A stretch of DNA of 64,000 nucleotides from CAVRZJ01 sp964594125 (lineage in GTDB: Bacteria > Acidobacteriota > Thermoanaerobaculia > Thermoanaerobaculales > Thermoanaerobaculaceae), in the NCBI GenBank assembly GCA_964594125.1, contig CAZQLL010000001.1, positions 124,001 to 188,000 on the forward strand, in the 5' to 3' direction. How positions within the stretch are numbered: position 1 is the stretch's first letter; each line of letters begins with the position of its first letter. The position numbers and the translations under genes were made by a program. The notes under the pieces are model-generated. The model searched no databases. It had not been told where the DNA came from and saw nothing but the letters and a program-made list of their open reading frames with translations. Positions 49,332-57,196 of the stretch are shown here, one piece after another.

Positions 49332-49877
49332 TCACAGCGTTCTCACGTGCTGCGCCTCGACCTCCACCGCGCGCGTGCCGCCGACCAGCGCCAGCAGCAG
49401 CCGCACGCGGTCGCGCGCCGGCAGGTAGCGCGTCACCACCCCCTCCAGACCGGCCAGCGGGCCGCGCTCGATGCGCGCGCGGTCGCCCGCCTTCGGCGTG
49501 ACCCGCGCCGCCTTGAGCTCGACGTACCCGCGCTCCCCCTCGCGCTCGCGCAGCGCCGCGATCACCCCGTCCTCCACCGCGGCGAGCTCGCTGCCGAACC
49601 GCACCACGCCGGCGGCGCCCGTGCAGTAGTTGACCGTCGCGAACCCCTCGGCCGCCTGGAAGCGCGCGAACACGTACGACGGGAACAGCGGCACCGGGCC
49701 GCGCGGGGCGCGGGCGTGCCAGCGCGGCTCGAGCACCCGCGGGCAGTACCCCTCGACACCGCGGGCGCCGAGCGTCTCCACCAGGGTGCGCTCCTGCTTG
49801 GGCTTGGTGCGCAGGATGTACCAGAGGACGCGCGGGTCGGTGGGGGAGACGAGCATGGAGGTTCGGCGCCGGGCCAT
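49332..49877 (-). CDS. NusG-like transcription antitermination factor (RfaH/LoaP/UpxY type)
   Basis: A 181-residue NusG paralogue; an inner ATG at 49856 would give 174 residues and fits the family start better. The NGN domain has VLWYILRTKPKQERTLVETL, GVEGYCPRVLEPRW and PLFPSYVFARF, and near residue 95-100 VVRFGSELAAVEDG. The C-terminal KOW domain reads AGDRARIERGPLAGLEGVVT (residues about 130-150). Specialised NusG proteins at the head of polysaccharide operons bind RNA polymerase and suppress termination over long transcripts; here it leads the sat-cysC, cysQ, transferase unit. Housekeeping nusG is normally next to rplK, which is not the case. Confidence 0.9.
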   Translation of the reverse strand: MARRRTSMLVSPTDPRVLWYILRTKPKQERTLVETLGARGVEGYCPRVLEPRWHARAPRGPVPLFPSYVFARFQAAEGFATVNYCTGAAGVVRFGSELAAVEDGVIAALREREGERGYVELKAARVTPKAGDRARIERGPLAGLEGVVTRYLPARDRVRLLLALVGGTRAVEVEAQHVRTL

Positions 49878-49905
49878 TTGTAGCCGAGCGCATCGCCGCG
49901 GTCAA
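49877..49905 (-). promoter_or_regulatory. Candidate promoter TTGACC-17-TACAAA before the NusG-like gene
   Basis: TTGACC (49905-49900), 17-bp spacer, TACAAA (49882-49877). The last base of TACAAA is the A of the first ATG, so if this promoter is used translation must begin at the later ATG (49856). Confidence 0.4.
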
Positions 49906-50022
49906 GCGAAAGGGAGCAGGAGGGGCACGCCTTCCCCGGCAGACCCAGCCCGCCGGGTCGCGACAGGCAGCCACTGCATCCCGCCCCGTCTCCGCACGGG
50001 GGAGGGCGACCGTGCTCCCGAC

Positions 50023-50200
50023 GGGAGGGCCGGCGCCCTCGCCGGCCCGGGCTCCGCGCGGGCGTGGGCACAGGCATTCCCGGACAAGACACGAGGGCCG
50101 GCGCTTCGTCCCGCTCCGCCTGCGCGCGGGCGAGGGCGCCCGCGCTCCCGGCCAGGACGGGAGGGCCGGCGCCCCCGCCGGCCCGGGCGCCGCAGGGCGC
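50023..50200 (+). repeat. GC-rich palindromic repeat, family 1, copy 5 (complex, 2-3 units)
   Basis: Three GGGAGGGCCGGCGCC-type arms (50023, about 50091 and 50160) alternate with GGGCGAGGGCGCCCGCGCTC arms. It occupies most of the 358-bp gap between the NusG-like gene and the amidase; nothing else is seen in that gap. Confidence 0.75.
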
Positions 50201-50223
50201 AGCGATCGCGAGGCCATCGGTGC

Positions 50224-50229
50224 TAGCCT
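50224..50229 (+). promoter_or_regulatory. -10 element TAGCCT, leaderless type, for the amidase gene
   Basis: TAGCCT, six bases, then GTG 50236. No ribosome site. Confidence 0.45.
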
Positions 50230-50235
50230 GCGGGT

Positions 50236-50985
50236 GTGAAGGTCCACCTCTCGCGCTGGGTGTGCCTCGACGTCGAGTCCAACCTCGCCCGCATGGCCGC
50301 GGAGGGCCGCGCGGCGGCGGCGGCCGGCGCCGATCTCGTGGTGTTTCCGGAGAGCTTCCTGCACGGCTACACGCGGCCGCTCGACCCGGCGCGGGCGCGT
50401 GCGGCGTTCGCCGCGCTCTCAGCGGCGGCGCCGGCGACGCTGTTCGCCTTCGGCTCCTTGAGCGAGGAGCGGCGCAACCGCATGACCGTCTGGCGCGGCG
50501 GCGAGGAGCGCGCGCGCTACGACAAGGTGCACCTGTTCGCACCCAACGGGGAGCGCGACCTGTGGCAGGAGGGCGACCGCTACGTCGCGGTGCGGGCCGG
50601 CGGCTGGACGATCGGCCTGCTCAACTGCAACGACCTGCGCTTCCCCGAGCAGGCGCGCGCGCTGCGCCTGCGCGCCGGTTGCGACGCGCTGCTCGCCGTG
50701 GCCTGGTGGCCGTGGCGGCGCGACCACGTCTGGCGCACGCTGCTGCGCGCGCGCGCCATCGAGAACGGCGCGTGGGCGATCGGCTGCTGCGTGGCCGCCT
50801 CGGAGCACCCCGGCGAGTCGTTCGCCGGCGCGGGCAACCACGTCTTCGACCCGCACGGCGAGCCCGTGCGCACCGCCGACGACCGCACGTACGAGCTCGA
50901 CCGCGGCCGCCTGGCGCCGCTCGTCGTCGATCCCGCCGACGGCTACCGCGAGATCGGGACGGTCGACGTCAGGGACACCGGGTGA
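50236..50985 (+). CDS. Carbon-nitrogen hydrolase (nitrilase/omega-amidase family)
   Basis: A 249-residue nitrilase-fold enzyme. The catalytic triad is complete: Glu39 in VVFPESFLHGY, Lys97 in ARYDKVHLFAPNGE and Cys131 in GLLNCNDLRFPEQA. Sequence around the Cys (N-C-N-D-L-R-F-PE) resembles the omega-amidase/Nit2 group (CYDLRFPE), which hydrolyses alpha-keto acid amides such as 2-oxoglutaramate, although the Tyr is Asn here. Cytosolic. It is followed 16 bp later by a GT2 gene, perhaps as one transcript. A metabolic repair role is likely; a direct link to the glycan is not evident. Confidence 0.9.
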   Translation: MKVHLSRWVCLDVESNLARMAAEGRAAAAAGADLVVFPESFLHGYTRPLDPARARAAFAALSAAAPATLFAFGSLSEERRNRMTVWRGGEERARYDKVHLFAPNGERDLWQEGDRYVAVRAGGWTIGLLNCNDLRFPEQARALRLRAGCDALLAVAWWPWRRDHVWRTLLRARAIENGAWAIGCCVAASEHPGESFAGAGNHVFDPHGEPVRTADDRTYELDRGRLAPLVVDPADGYREIGTVDVRDTG

Positions 50986-51001
50986 GGGAGCTCGGCGCGC
51001 C

Positions 51002-51892
51002 ATGAGCGGCCGTCCCGGCGCTCAACCTGAGCTGACCATCGCGATCGCGACCCTCGGCCGCGCCGACAAGCTCGCGCGCGTGCTCGCCGCGTGCGAGCGG
51101 CTCACGCCGGGGACTCCGCCGTTCGAGGTGGTGGTGGTGGTCGACGGCGACGACCCGGACTCCACGACCGTAGCGGCCCGGCCGCGCCCGTTCGCGGTGC
51201 GCTGCTTCTCACAGTCGCGCGCCGGCGCCGGCCCCGCGCGCAACCGCGCGGCGGCCGAGGCGCGCGGCGAGTGGCTGCTGTTCCTCAACGACGACACGCG
51301 GCCGGGCCCGGGGTGCCTGGTCGCGCACGCCGAGGCACGGCGCCGCCGCGGCGCCTGCATCACCGAGGGCCTGGTGAGCTGGGATTCGGCGGCGGAGATC
51401 ACACCGTACATGCGCTGGCTCGCACCGGCCGGCCACCAGTACAACTACGCCCGCCTCGCCGCGGACAGGCCGGTTCCGTGGGACGCGGTATGGGGCACCA
51501 ACCTCGCGGTGCCGCGCGGCTGGGTGCTCGACTGCCCGTTCGACGCCGGCGTGCCACCGGGGTGCCTCGAGGACACGGAGTGGGCGTACCGGCAGTACCG
51601 CCGTGGAAGACGCTGCTTCTTCGTCCCCGAAGCCGAGGTGCTGCACGACCACCGGTACACGGGCCCGGGCGACTACCGCGGGCGTGCGCGCCGGTTCGGC
51701 GCCGCGGCGCGCTACGTGGCGCGCCGCCACCCGCTGCTGGCGTGGCGCTTCGTCGCCCGGCCGCTGGCGGCGGCGGCGGTGCGCGCGGCGTCGCTGGTGC
51801 TGCCATCGCGCCGGCGCTGCGAGCGGGTGTGGGACCTCGACTTCCGCCTCAACTACCTGGCGGGCCTGCTCGGCCGCGGCGCCGACGGATGA
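51002..51892 (+). CDS. Glycosyltransferase family 2
   Basis: A 296-residue GT-A enzyme. Motifs: LTIAIATLGRADKLARVLAA, FEVVVVVDGDDPDSTTVAA, RAGAGPARNRAAAEARGEWL, LLFLNDDTRPGPGCL (DxD as NDD) and PPGCLEDTEWAYRQYRRGRR (ED motif). The last 70 residues are basic with a hydrophobic patch (FVARPLAAAAVRAASLVL) that may dock at the membrane. It lies 3' of the amidase gene and is separated from the main locus by repeats. Similar single GT2 genes of the kind are often for glycan or glycoprotein decoration; acceptor not known. Confidence 0.87.
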   Translation: MSGRPGAQPELTIAIATLGRADKLARVLAACERLTPGTPPFEVVVVVDGDDPDSTTVAARPRPFAVRCFSQSRAGAGPARNRAAAEARGEWLLFLNDDTRPGPGCLVAHAEARRRRGACITEGLVSWDSAAEITPYMRWLAPAGHQYNYARLAADRPVPWDAVWGTNLAVPRGWVLDCPFDAGVPPGCLEDTEWAYRQYRRGRRCFFVPEAEVLHDHRYTGPGDYRGRARRFGAAARYVARRHPLLAWRFVARPLAAAAVRAASLVLPSRRRCERVWDLDFRLNYLAGLLGRGADG

Positions 51893-51962
51893 CGGGCCCG
51901 GGGCCGGCCGCCCGGCGGACGGCCGAGCGCCCTTTCGCCGCCGAATGCGTTGCGGGCAGCCG

Positions 51963-54284
51963 CTACAACGCCTCGCGGATGCGCCCGGCCAGGGCTTCCT
52001 TCCCGCCGACCGCCGTGTTGAGCATCACGACGCGGGTGGCGCCGAACAGGCGCTCGTGCAGCGAGCGCACGAGGTCGGTGCGGGCCGCATCGAGCCCGGC
52101 GAGGTGCGGGTTGAGGAACGGCACCAGGCGGCCCTTCGCTCCCGGCAGCGCGCCGGAGGCGAGCAGCCGCGCCGCCTCGCGCGGCTCGAGCTCGGCGGCG
52201 AGCGGCAGCACCGGATCGGACGCCAGCAGCACGCAGGTGTGCGGCGCGGTGCGGCGTGCGTGCCGCCTGCCGGCGCCGAGCCAGTACGGGTCGATCACGG
52301 CGCGGCCGCGCTGCGAGGCGTCGATGCAGACGGCGGCGCCGCGGTCGAGCGGGCAGGTATCGTCGGGGTGGTCGACGCGGCAGCCGTCGCGTGCGGTGAC
52401 GAAGTTCTCGAGCTTGGAGCGGTCGAGGAGCTTCTCCAGCTCCGGCAGCTCGCGCAACCACTTCGCCTTGAGGTAGAGCTTGCGCTCCACCAGGTCGGCG
52501 ACGACGACGCCGCCGGCGAAGCGAACCAGCACGTTGTCGGAGGCCACCAGCTTGACGCCGTCGAGGCGCAGCAGCGCGGCGAGGACGCCGGTGCGGCCGG
52601 AGCCGGGGCCGCCCCAGACCAGCGCTCCCGCGCCGCCGACGTCGACCGCGGCGCAATGCGCCAGCAGCGCGCCCGAGGAGCGCTGCGCGGCCTCCGCCGC
52701 GAGCTGCAGGCCGAGCGAGCGCACCTGCCCGTAGAACGCGCTGTTGATGACGAACCCGGTCGAGGTGTCGAGCGAGACCATCGCCGAGGGCTCGCGCCCG
52801 GGCACGTCCTTGACCGCGTAGACGACGGCGTGCGGCTCGAGGTCGCCCTCGAGCGGCGCCGGGTAGAAGTTCTCCTGGAAGAAGTCGGCGAGGTGCGGCG
52901 AGCTGGTGCGGAGCTGCACGATGATCCCGGCGATCGCCGCGTTCCACTCGAAGTAGGCGTCGCCCGGGAGGTGCGCCTCGCACTCGGCGAGCAGCGCGTT
53001 GCGCGTCTCGAGGCCGGAGATCGCCCGCGTCTCGACGTAGTCGGCCACCTTGGTGACGACGTTGTTGAGCGCGCGCGGGCGCAGCCGGCGCGGCTGCTCG
53101 AGGCGGGCGAGCGCCTGCTCGATGCGGCGCATCCCCTCCTCCAGGCGCTCCATCGAGGTGGCGAACGAGATGCGGATGTGGGCGTCGGTGCCGAACGCCT
53201 CGCCGGGGACGGCGGCGACGTGCGCCTCCTTGAGCAGGTAGTACGCCAGGCCGTAGGTGTTGCGGATCGGCGCGCCGGAGAACTCGCGATCGAGGTAGCG
53301 CGACACGTTGGGCATGACGTAGAACGCGCCGGCGGGCGACGCGCAGGAGACGTCCGGCAGGGCGCGCAGGCGATACACGACGAAGTTGCGGCGGCGCTCG
53401 AACTCCTGGCGCATCCGCTCGATCTCCATCGCGCACTCCTTCAGCGCCGTCACCGCCGCCTTCTGCACGAACGAGGTGGCGTTGGAGGTGTTGTGCGACT
53501 GCACCTTGGAGCAGGCGGCGATGATCTCGCGCGGGCCGGCGGCGTAGCCGAGCCGCCACCCGGTCATCGAGAACGCCTTCGAGAAGCCGTTGACGACGAT
53601 CGTCAGCTTCCTGATCTTCTCGTTCAGCGACGCAATCGAGACGAAGCGGCGACCGTCGTAGATGAGCTTCTCGTAGATCTCGTCGGAGACCACCCAGAGC
53701 TGCTCGCGGACGCACACCTCGGCGATCGCCTCGAGCTCCTCGCGGGTGTAGGCGGCGCCGGTCGGGTTGCACGGGTAGTTGAGGATCAGCGCCTTGGTGT
53801 TGGGAGTGATCGACGCGGCCAGCTCGCGCGCCGAGAGGCGGAAGCCGTCCTCCTCGCGGGTCGGCACGAACACAGGGTTGGCGCCGCACAGCTTCACCTG
53901 GTCGGGGTACGACACCCAGTACGGCGCCGGGATCAGCACGTCGTCGCCCGGCTCGTAGAGCGCCTGTGCGATGTTGAACAGCGAGTTCTTGGCGCCGGCC
54001 GAGACGATGATCTCGTCGGGCGAGAAGCGCACGCCGTTCTCGCGCTCGAGCTTCTCCGAGATCGCGTTCTTGAGGTCCGGGATGCCGTCGTTGGCGACGT
54101 ACTTGGTGAAGTTCGCGTCGATGGCGGCCTTGGCGGCGCGCTTGACCACCTCGGGGGTCGGGAAGTCAGGCTCGCCGGCGGAGAAGTCGACGACGTCGAT
54201 CCCCTGCGCCTTCATCGCCTGGGCGCGCGCCGAGATGCGCAGCGTCGGCGACAGCGCGATGCGGTTGACGCGCTCAGAGAGCAT
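51963..54284 (-). CDS. Class I aminotransferase fused to a PEPCK/HprK-like P-loop domain
   Basis: A 773-residue two-part protein from ATG 54284. Residues 1-395 are a complete class I PLP aminotransferase (AspC/Ib group): FSAGEPDFPTPEVVKRA, LILNYPCNPTGAAYT, VSDEIYEKLIYDG and NGFSKAFSMTGWR with the PLP Lys236. No stop or frameshift separates it from about 375 further residues. In that part a P-loop GGPGSGRTG lies at 558 (Arg in place of the Walker Lys), followed by VASDNVLVRF, then RTAPHTCVLLASDPVLPLAA and EPREAARLLASGALPGAKG, which recall the PEP carboxykinase end (x-LTAD-GVLPP-x-LTPEQA). Both parts would act in C4/amino-acid metabolism. Function of the second half is unknown; it may be a regulatory or degenerate kinase. 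Confidence 0.85.
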   Translation of the reverse strand: MLSERVNRIALSPTLRISARAQAMKAQGIDVVDFSAGEPDFPTPEVVKRAAKAAIDANFTKYVANDGIPDLKNAISEKLERENGVRFSPDEIIVSAGAKNSLFNIAQALYEPGDDVLIPAPYWVSYPDQVKLCGANPVFVPTREEDGFRLSARELAASITPNTKALILNYPCNPTGAAYTREELEAIAEVCVREQLWVVSDEIYEKLIYDGRRFVSIASLNEKIRKLTIVVNGFSKAFSMTGWRLGYAAGPREIIAACSKVQSHNTSNATSFVQKAAVTALKECAMEIERMRQEFERRRNFVVYRLRALPDVSCASPAGAFYVMPNVSRYLDREFSGAPIRNTYGLAYYLLKEAHVAAVPGEAFGTDAHIRISFATSMERLEEGMRRIEQALARLEQPRRLRPRALNNVVTKVADYVETRAISGLETRNALLAECEAHLPGDAYFEWNAAIAGIIVQLRTSSPHLADFFQENFYPAPLEGDLEPHAVVYAVKDVPGREPSAMVSLDTSTGFVINSAFYGQVRSLGLQLAAEAAQRSSGALLAHCAAVDVGGAGALVWGGPGSGRTGVLAALLRLDGVKLVASDNVLVRFAGGVVVADLVERKLYLKAKWLRELPELEKLLDRSKLENFVTARDGCRVDHPDDTCPLDRGAAVCIDASQRGRAVIDPYWLGAGRRHARRTAPHTCVLLASDPVLPLAAELEPREAARLLASGALPGAKGRLVPFLNPHLAGLDAARTDLVRSLHERLFGATRVVMLNTAVGGKEALAGRIREAL

Positions 54285-54308
54285 GGCGATCCACCTCGGA
54301 GACGAGAC

Positions 54309-54358
54309 GTGGGGCGCGCGCTCCGCGCGCGCAGCCGGCGCACAGCGCCGGCCCCACA
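54309..54358. repeat. GTGGGGC...GCCCCACAC hairpin
   Basis: GTGGGGCGCGCGCTCCGCGC ... GCCGGCGCACAGCGCCGGCC and CCACAC close a two-armed hairpin in the gap between the aminotransferase fusion start and the flotillin stop. Same family as 15886 and 32170. Could serve as a terminator of the flotillin gene. Confidence 0.55.
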
Positions 54359-54407
54359 CCCGCCCTGCCGACATCCGCAAGCGCTGGGCCACGATGAGCG
54401 GCCATGG

Positions 54408-55793
54408 CTATGCCTCGTCCTTGCCCTTGCCACGCTTCAGCAGGTCGGCGAGCTTGAAGCCGGTGAGCGACTCGACGACGTCGGGGAGCTGCGCGACGAC
54501 GCGGGCGACCTGCCCGGTGAGCTTCGGCGCGCCGTCGTTGTCGCCGACCATGATGATCTTGTCGACCTTGGCAAGCGGCTCGGACACCGCGCGGGCGAGC
54601 TCCGGGAGCTGCGTGATCACCATCTCGGCGAGCGCCGCGTCGGTGTACTCCTTCCACGCCGAGGCCTTCTGGCGCATCGCATCGGCCTCGGCCTTGCCGC
54701 GCGCGGTCGCCGCCTCGGCCTCGGACGCGCCGATGAGGCGGATCCCGGCGGCCTTCCCCTTGGCCTCGAGCTCCTTCTTGTAGGCGTCGGCCTCGGCCTC
54801 GAGGCGCGCCTGGAACTGCATCGCCTCCGCCGGCCGCTTCACCGTCGCCTCGAGCTCCTTCTCTCGCCGCGCGATCTCGAGCTCCTCGACCTTCGCCGCC
54901 AGCTCCTTCTCGGCGAGCCGCACGCCGTACTCCTGCCGCCTGAGCTCCTCGGCGAGCTTCGCTTTCTCGAGGTCGTAGGCGACGTCCGCCTGCGCCCGCT
55001 TGACGTTGACCGCGGCCTGGAAGTCGGCCCGCTGCACCTCGAAGTCGCGGGTCGCCCTGGCGAGCTCGGCCTCGGCGGCGAGGCGAGCGATGTCGCCCTC
55101 CTTGCGGTACGCGGCGGCGTGGATCACGGCGTCGCGGTCGGCCTCGGCCTGCGCCAGCGCGGCGTCGCGCTTGACCTCGGCGATGCGGCGCGCGCCGAGC
55201 GACGAGAGGTAGCCCTGGGAGTCGGAGATGTCCTTGAGCGAGAACGCCAGCAAGTCGAGGCCGAGGCGCTCGAAGTCGGTGGTCGCCGCGGCGCGCACCT
55301 GCTCGGCGAAGCGGTCGCGCTCGGTGTAGATCTCCTCCACCGACATGCGGCCCAGCGCGGCGCGCATGTGCCCCTCGAGCACCTCCTGCGCCACGGCCGT
55401 GATCCCGGAGGAGCCGCGCGAGAGGAAGTTCTCGACCGCGCGGTGGAGCAGCCGCTCGCTGGACGCCGCCTTGACCTGGCCGAACGCCTCCGCGGAGATG
55501 ATCACACCCTGCGCCGTGAGCACCTCGGGACAGCGCACCGAAAGCGAGAACACCTCGAGCGGCAGCACGTCGACCGTCTCGACGAACGGCATCACGAAGG
55601 TGCCGCCGCCGACCTGCAGGCGGTATCCGACCTGGCGCCGCGTGCCGTCGGGCTCGACCACCGTCGAGGTCCGCCCCGAGATCACCAGCACCTGGTTGGG
55701 GCCGACCTTGCGGTAGTTGAACAGCCAGAGGCCGAAGAACAGCAGGACGACGACGGCCACGCAGGCCACGATGATCCAGGGGAGCAACGCCAT
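54408..55793 (-). CDS. Flotillin-like SPFH-domain protein
   Basis: A 461-residue protein. ATG 55793 is set by a strong GGAGGAAGCC ribosome site. One N-terminal helix (WIIVACVAVVVLLFFGLWLF), then the SPFH domain (VGPNQVLVISGR; GGGTFVMPFVETVDVLPLEV; SVRCPEVLTAQGVIISAEAF) and a long coiled coil of Ala/Glu/Arg-rich heptads (about 210-380) as in flotillins. The C-terminus has DNDGAPKLTGQVARVVAQLP. It scaffolds membrane microdomains. It lies 5' of the aminotransferase fusion on the same strand, 123 bp apart with a hairpin between, so a common transcript is uncertain. Confidence 0.93.
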   Translation of the reverse strand: MALLPWIIVACVAVVVLLFFGLWLFNYRKVGPNQVLVISGRTSTVVEPDGTRRQVGYRLQVGGGTFVMPFVETVDVLPLEVFSLSVRCPEVLTAQGVIISAEAFGQVKAASSERLLHRAVENFLSRGSSGITAVAQEVLEGHMRAALGRMSVEEIYTERDRFAEQVRAAATTDFERLGLDLLAFSLKDISDSQGYLSSLGARRIAEVKRDAALAQAEADRDAVIHAAAYRKEGDIARLAAEAELARATRDFEVQRADFQAAVNVKRAQADVAYDLEKAKLAEELRRQEYGVRLAEKELAAKVEELEIARREKELEATVKRPAEAMQFQARLEAEADAYKKELEAKGKAAGIRLIGASEAEAATARGKAEADAMRQKASAWKEYTDAALAEMVITQLPELARAVSEPLAKVDKIIMVGDNDGAPKLTGQVARVVAQLPDVVESLTGFKLADLLKRGKGKDEA

Positions 55794-55923
55794 GGCTTCC
55801 TCCGCCGCCCGCCGCCGACGACACACGGCGCCGCGAGCGGATGCGTAACGTTACGACAAGTTCCGTGACGGTACAAGCTCGAAATCACCATCGGGCCGGT
55901 TCGCTCCAACCCGTGAGACTGCG

Positions 55924-56035
55924 AGGGAGGGCCGGCGCCCTCGTTGGCCCGGGCTCCGCCCGCTGCGGTGTCCGCGCGGGCGAGGGCGCCCGCGCTCCCG
56001 GGTATGTGTGAGGGACTATCCAGACAATCACCATC
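55924..56035 (+). repeat. GC-rich palindromic repeat, family 1, copy 6, with GGGACTATC..CAAT tail
   Basis: GGGAGGGCCGGCGCCCTCGT arm, GCGGGCGAGGGCGCCCGCGC arm, then GTGAGGGACTATCCAGACAATCACC. The tail is the same motif that surrounds the IS110 fragment at 14.5-15.9 kb. The rest of the gap 55794-56117 holds nothing I recognise. Confidence 0.75.
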
Positions 56036-56103
56036 GGGCCGCCCCGACCCGCCTCGGCAAGACCAGGGCCGTGAAGCGCAGCCCGAGGGCCGCGGCGACC
56101 GCC

Positions 56104-56109
56104 TATACT
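56104..56109 (+). promoter_or_regulatory. -10 element TATACT, leaderless type, for the histidine phosphatase gene
   Basis: TATACT followed by eight bases and GTG 56118 (an in-frame GTG at 56112 is only two bases away and therefore less likely). Confidence 0.45.
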
Positions 56110-56117
56110 CCGTGGCC

Positions 56118-56699
56118 GTGAACGAGCGCCCGCGATTGGAGCTGTGGCTGGTCCGGCACGGGGAGACGACGCACAGCCGCGACGGCATGCTCGCCGGGTG
56201 GAGCGACATCCCGCTCACCGCGGTGGGCGAGTCGCAGGCCGAGGCGTTGCGGCCGCTGCTCGCCGGCGAGCGCTTCGACTCGGTGTGGTGCTCCGACCTG
56301 GCGCGCGCCGTGCACACCGCCGAGCTCGCCTGGGGCGCGGCGCGGCGCGACGCGCGCCTGCGCGAGATCAGCTTCGGCCGCCTCGAGGGGCTGCCGTGGG
56401 CGACGCTCGACGACTCGCTCAAGCAGACGCTGGTCGCCTTCTCCGGCTTCGCGCCTCCGGGCGGCGAGACGATCGAGGCGATGCAGGCGCGGGTCCACTT
56501 GTTCCTCGCGGAGCTGCCGCCCGGGCGCCACCTCGTCTTCACCCACGGCGGCGTCATCCGGGCGCTCACGCGCGAGGCCGGCGAGGACTCGTTCCTGCCC
56601 ACGGGGAGCGTCGCCGCGCTCGACTGGACGGCCCGCCGGCTCCTGTTCATCCGTACGCAGGACGGCGCGAGGCGGCCGTTCGTCACCGCCTCGGCGTAA
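56118..56699 (+). CDS. Histidine phosphatase (phosphoglycerate mutase-like/CobC-like)
   Basis: A 193-residue branch 1 histidine phosphatase. The phosphohistidine motif is ELWLVRHGETTHSRDGMLAG (RHG), the second Arg is in VWCSDLARAVHTAELA, the Glu in EISFGRLEGLPWATL and the second catalytic His in LVFTHGGVIRALTRE. Short length and lack of the large insert exclude the glycolytic dPGM; it resembles CobC/GpmB/phosphatase-type members acting on small phosphoesters. GTG start. It stands alone between repeats and its substrate is unknown. Confidence 0.88.
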   Translation: MNERPRLELWLVRHGETTHSRDGMLAGWSDIPLTAVGESQAEALRPLLAGERFDSVWCSDLARAVHTAELAWGAARRDARLREISFGRLEGLPWATLDDSLKQTLVAFSGFAPPGGETIEAMQARVHLFLAELPPGRHLVFTHGGVIRALTREAGEDSFLPTGSVAALDWTARRLLFIRTQDGARRPFVTASA

Positions 56700-57196
56700 C
56701 AGCGGCACTCGTGCCGCAGCGTCGCTTCCGGGGGGCGGCGGCACCAGTGCTGCCGGCGCCACGAGATCCCTCGGTCGCCGCCGCGTGTGCGACCGCTCCC
56801 TGCCAAGGAAACCTGTCGAGACCGGAGCGCGGGCGCCCTCTCCCGCGCATGGGTTCTGCCAGGCGGGGTGTGGGCCGCTGAGGGCGCCGGCCCTCCCGGG
56901 GGTTCCCCGTCTCGCCCGACCGCCGGGCCGCGGCCTGGGGGGCTCAGGGTGACAGCGCGGCGGGTTGTTCATCGGCCGGAGGCGATCGATTCCCGCCGCC
57001 GCCCCCCAAGCCGCCGGCGGGAGTCCGCGGAAATCGGGTGCACGACAGGAAAACGGTGGAGGCGTGGCAGCCCGGGCGCCGAGCAGCATCACGCGGCAGG
57101 GCGGTGTGAGTGGAGGCGCTGCAGGGACGCGCTTGCGCCGCTCAGGTACAAGCTCTATGCTCCGGCCCGGGCGCCGGACGCGCCCGCGAGGTTCGC
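56700..57196. other. Gene-free stretch with repeats
   Basis: About 500 bp. Directly after the phosphatase stop there is a GCGGCACTCGTGCCGC palindrome (56704-56719), possibly its terminator. It is followed by family 1 palindrome copy 7 (56803-56903, inverted) and a GGCTCAGGGTGACAG repeat (to about 56956). From 57000 to 57196 I see only GC-rich sequence that must hold the pckA promoter. Confidence 0.5.
56803..56903 (-). repeat. GC-rich palindromic repeat, family 1, copy 7 (inverted)
   Basis: CCAAGGAAACCTGTCGAGAC then GGAGCGCGGGCGCCCTCTCC and GAGGGCGCCGGCCCTCCCGG; the reverse complement of the 23013 copy, with a diverged centre. Confidence 0.75.

Noticed and set aside
51603..55868. A 1421-codon open frame on the plus strand
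   Set aside because: It is antisense to the aminotransferase fusion and flotillin genes; in 70% GC DNA stops are rare in the antisense frame. Its translation is Arg/Leu/Val/Asp-rich filler without any domain.
13226..56903. CRISPR array from repeated GC-rich units
   Set aside because: Units are 85-110 bp, palindromic, irregularly placed over 43 kb and in both orientations.
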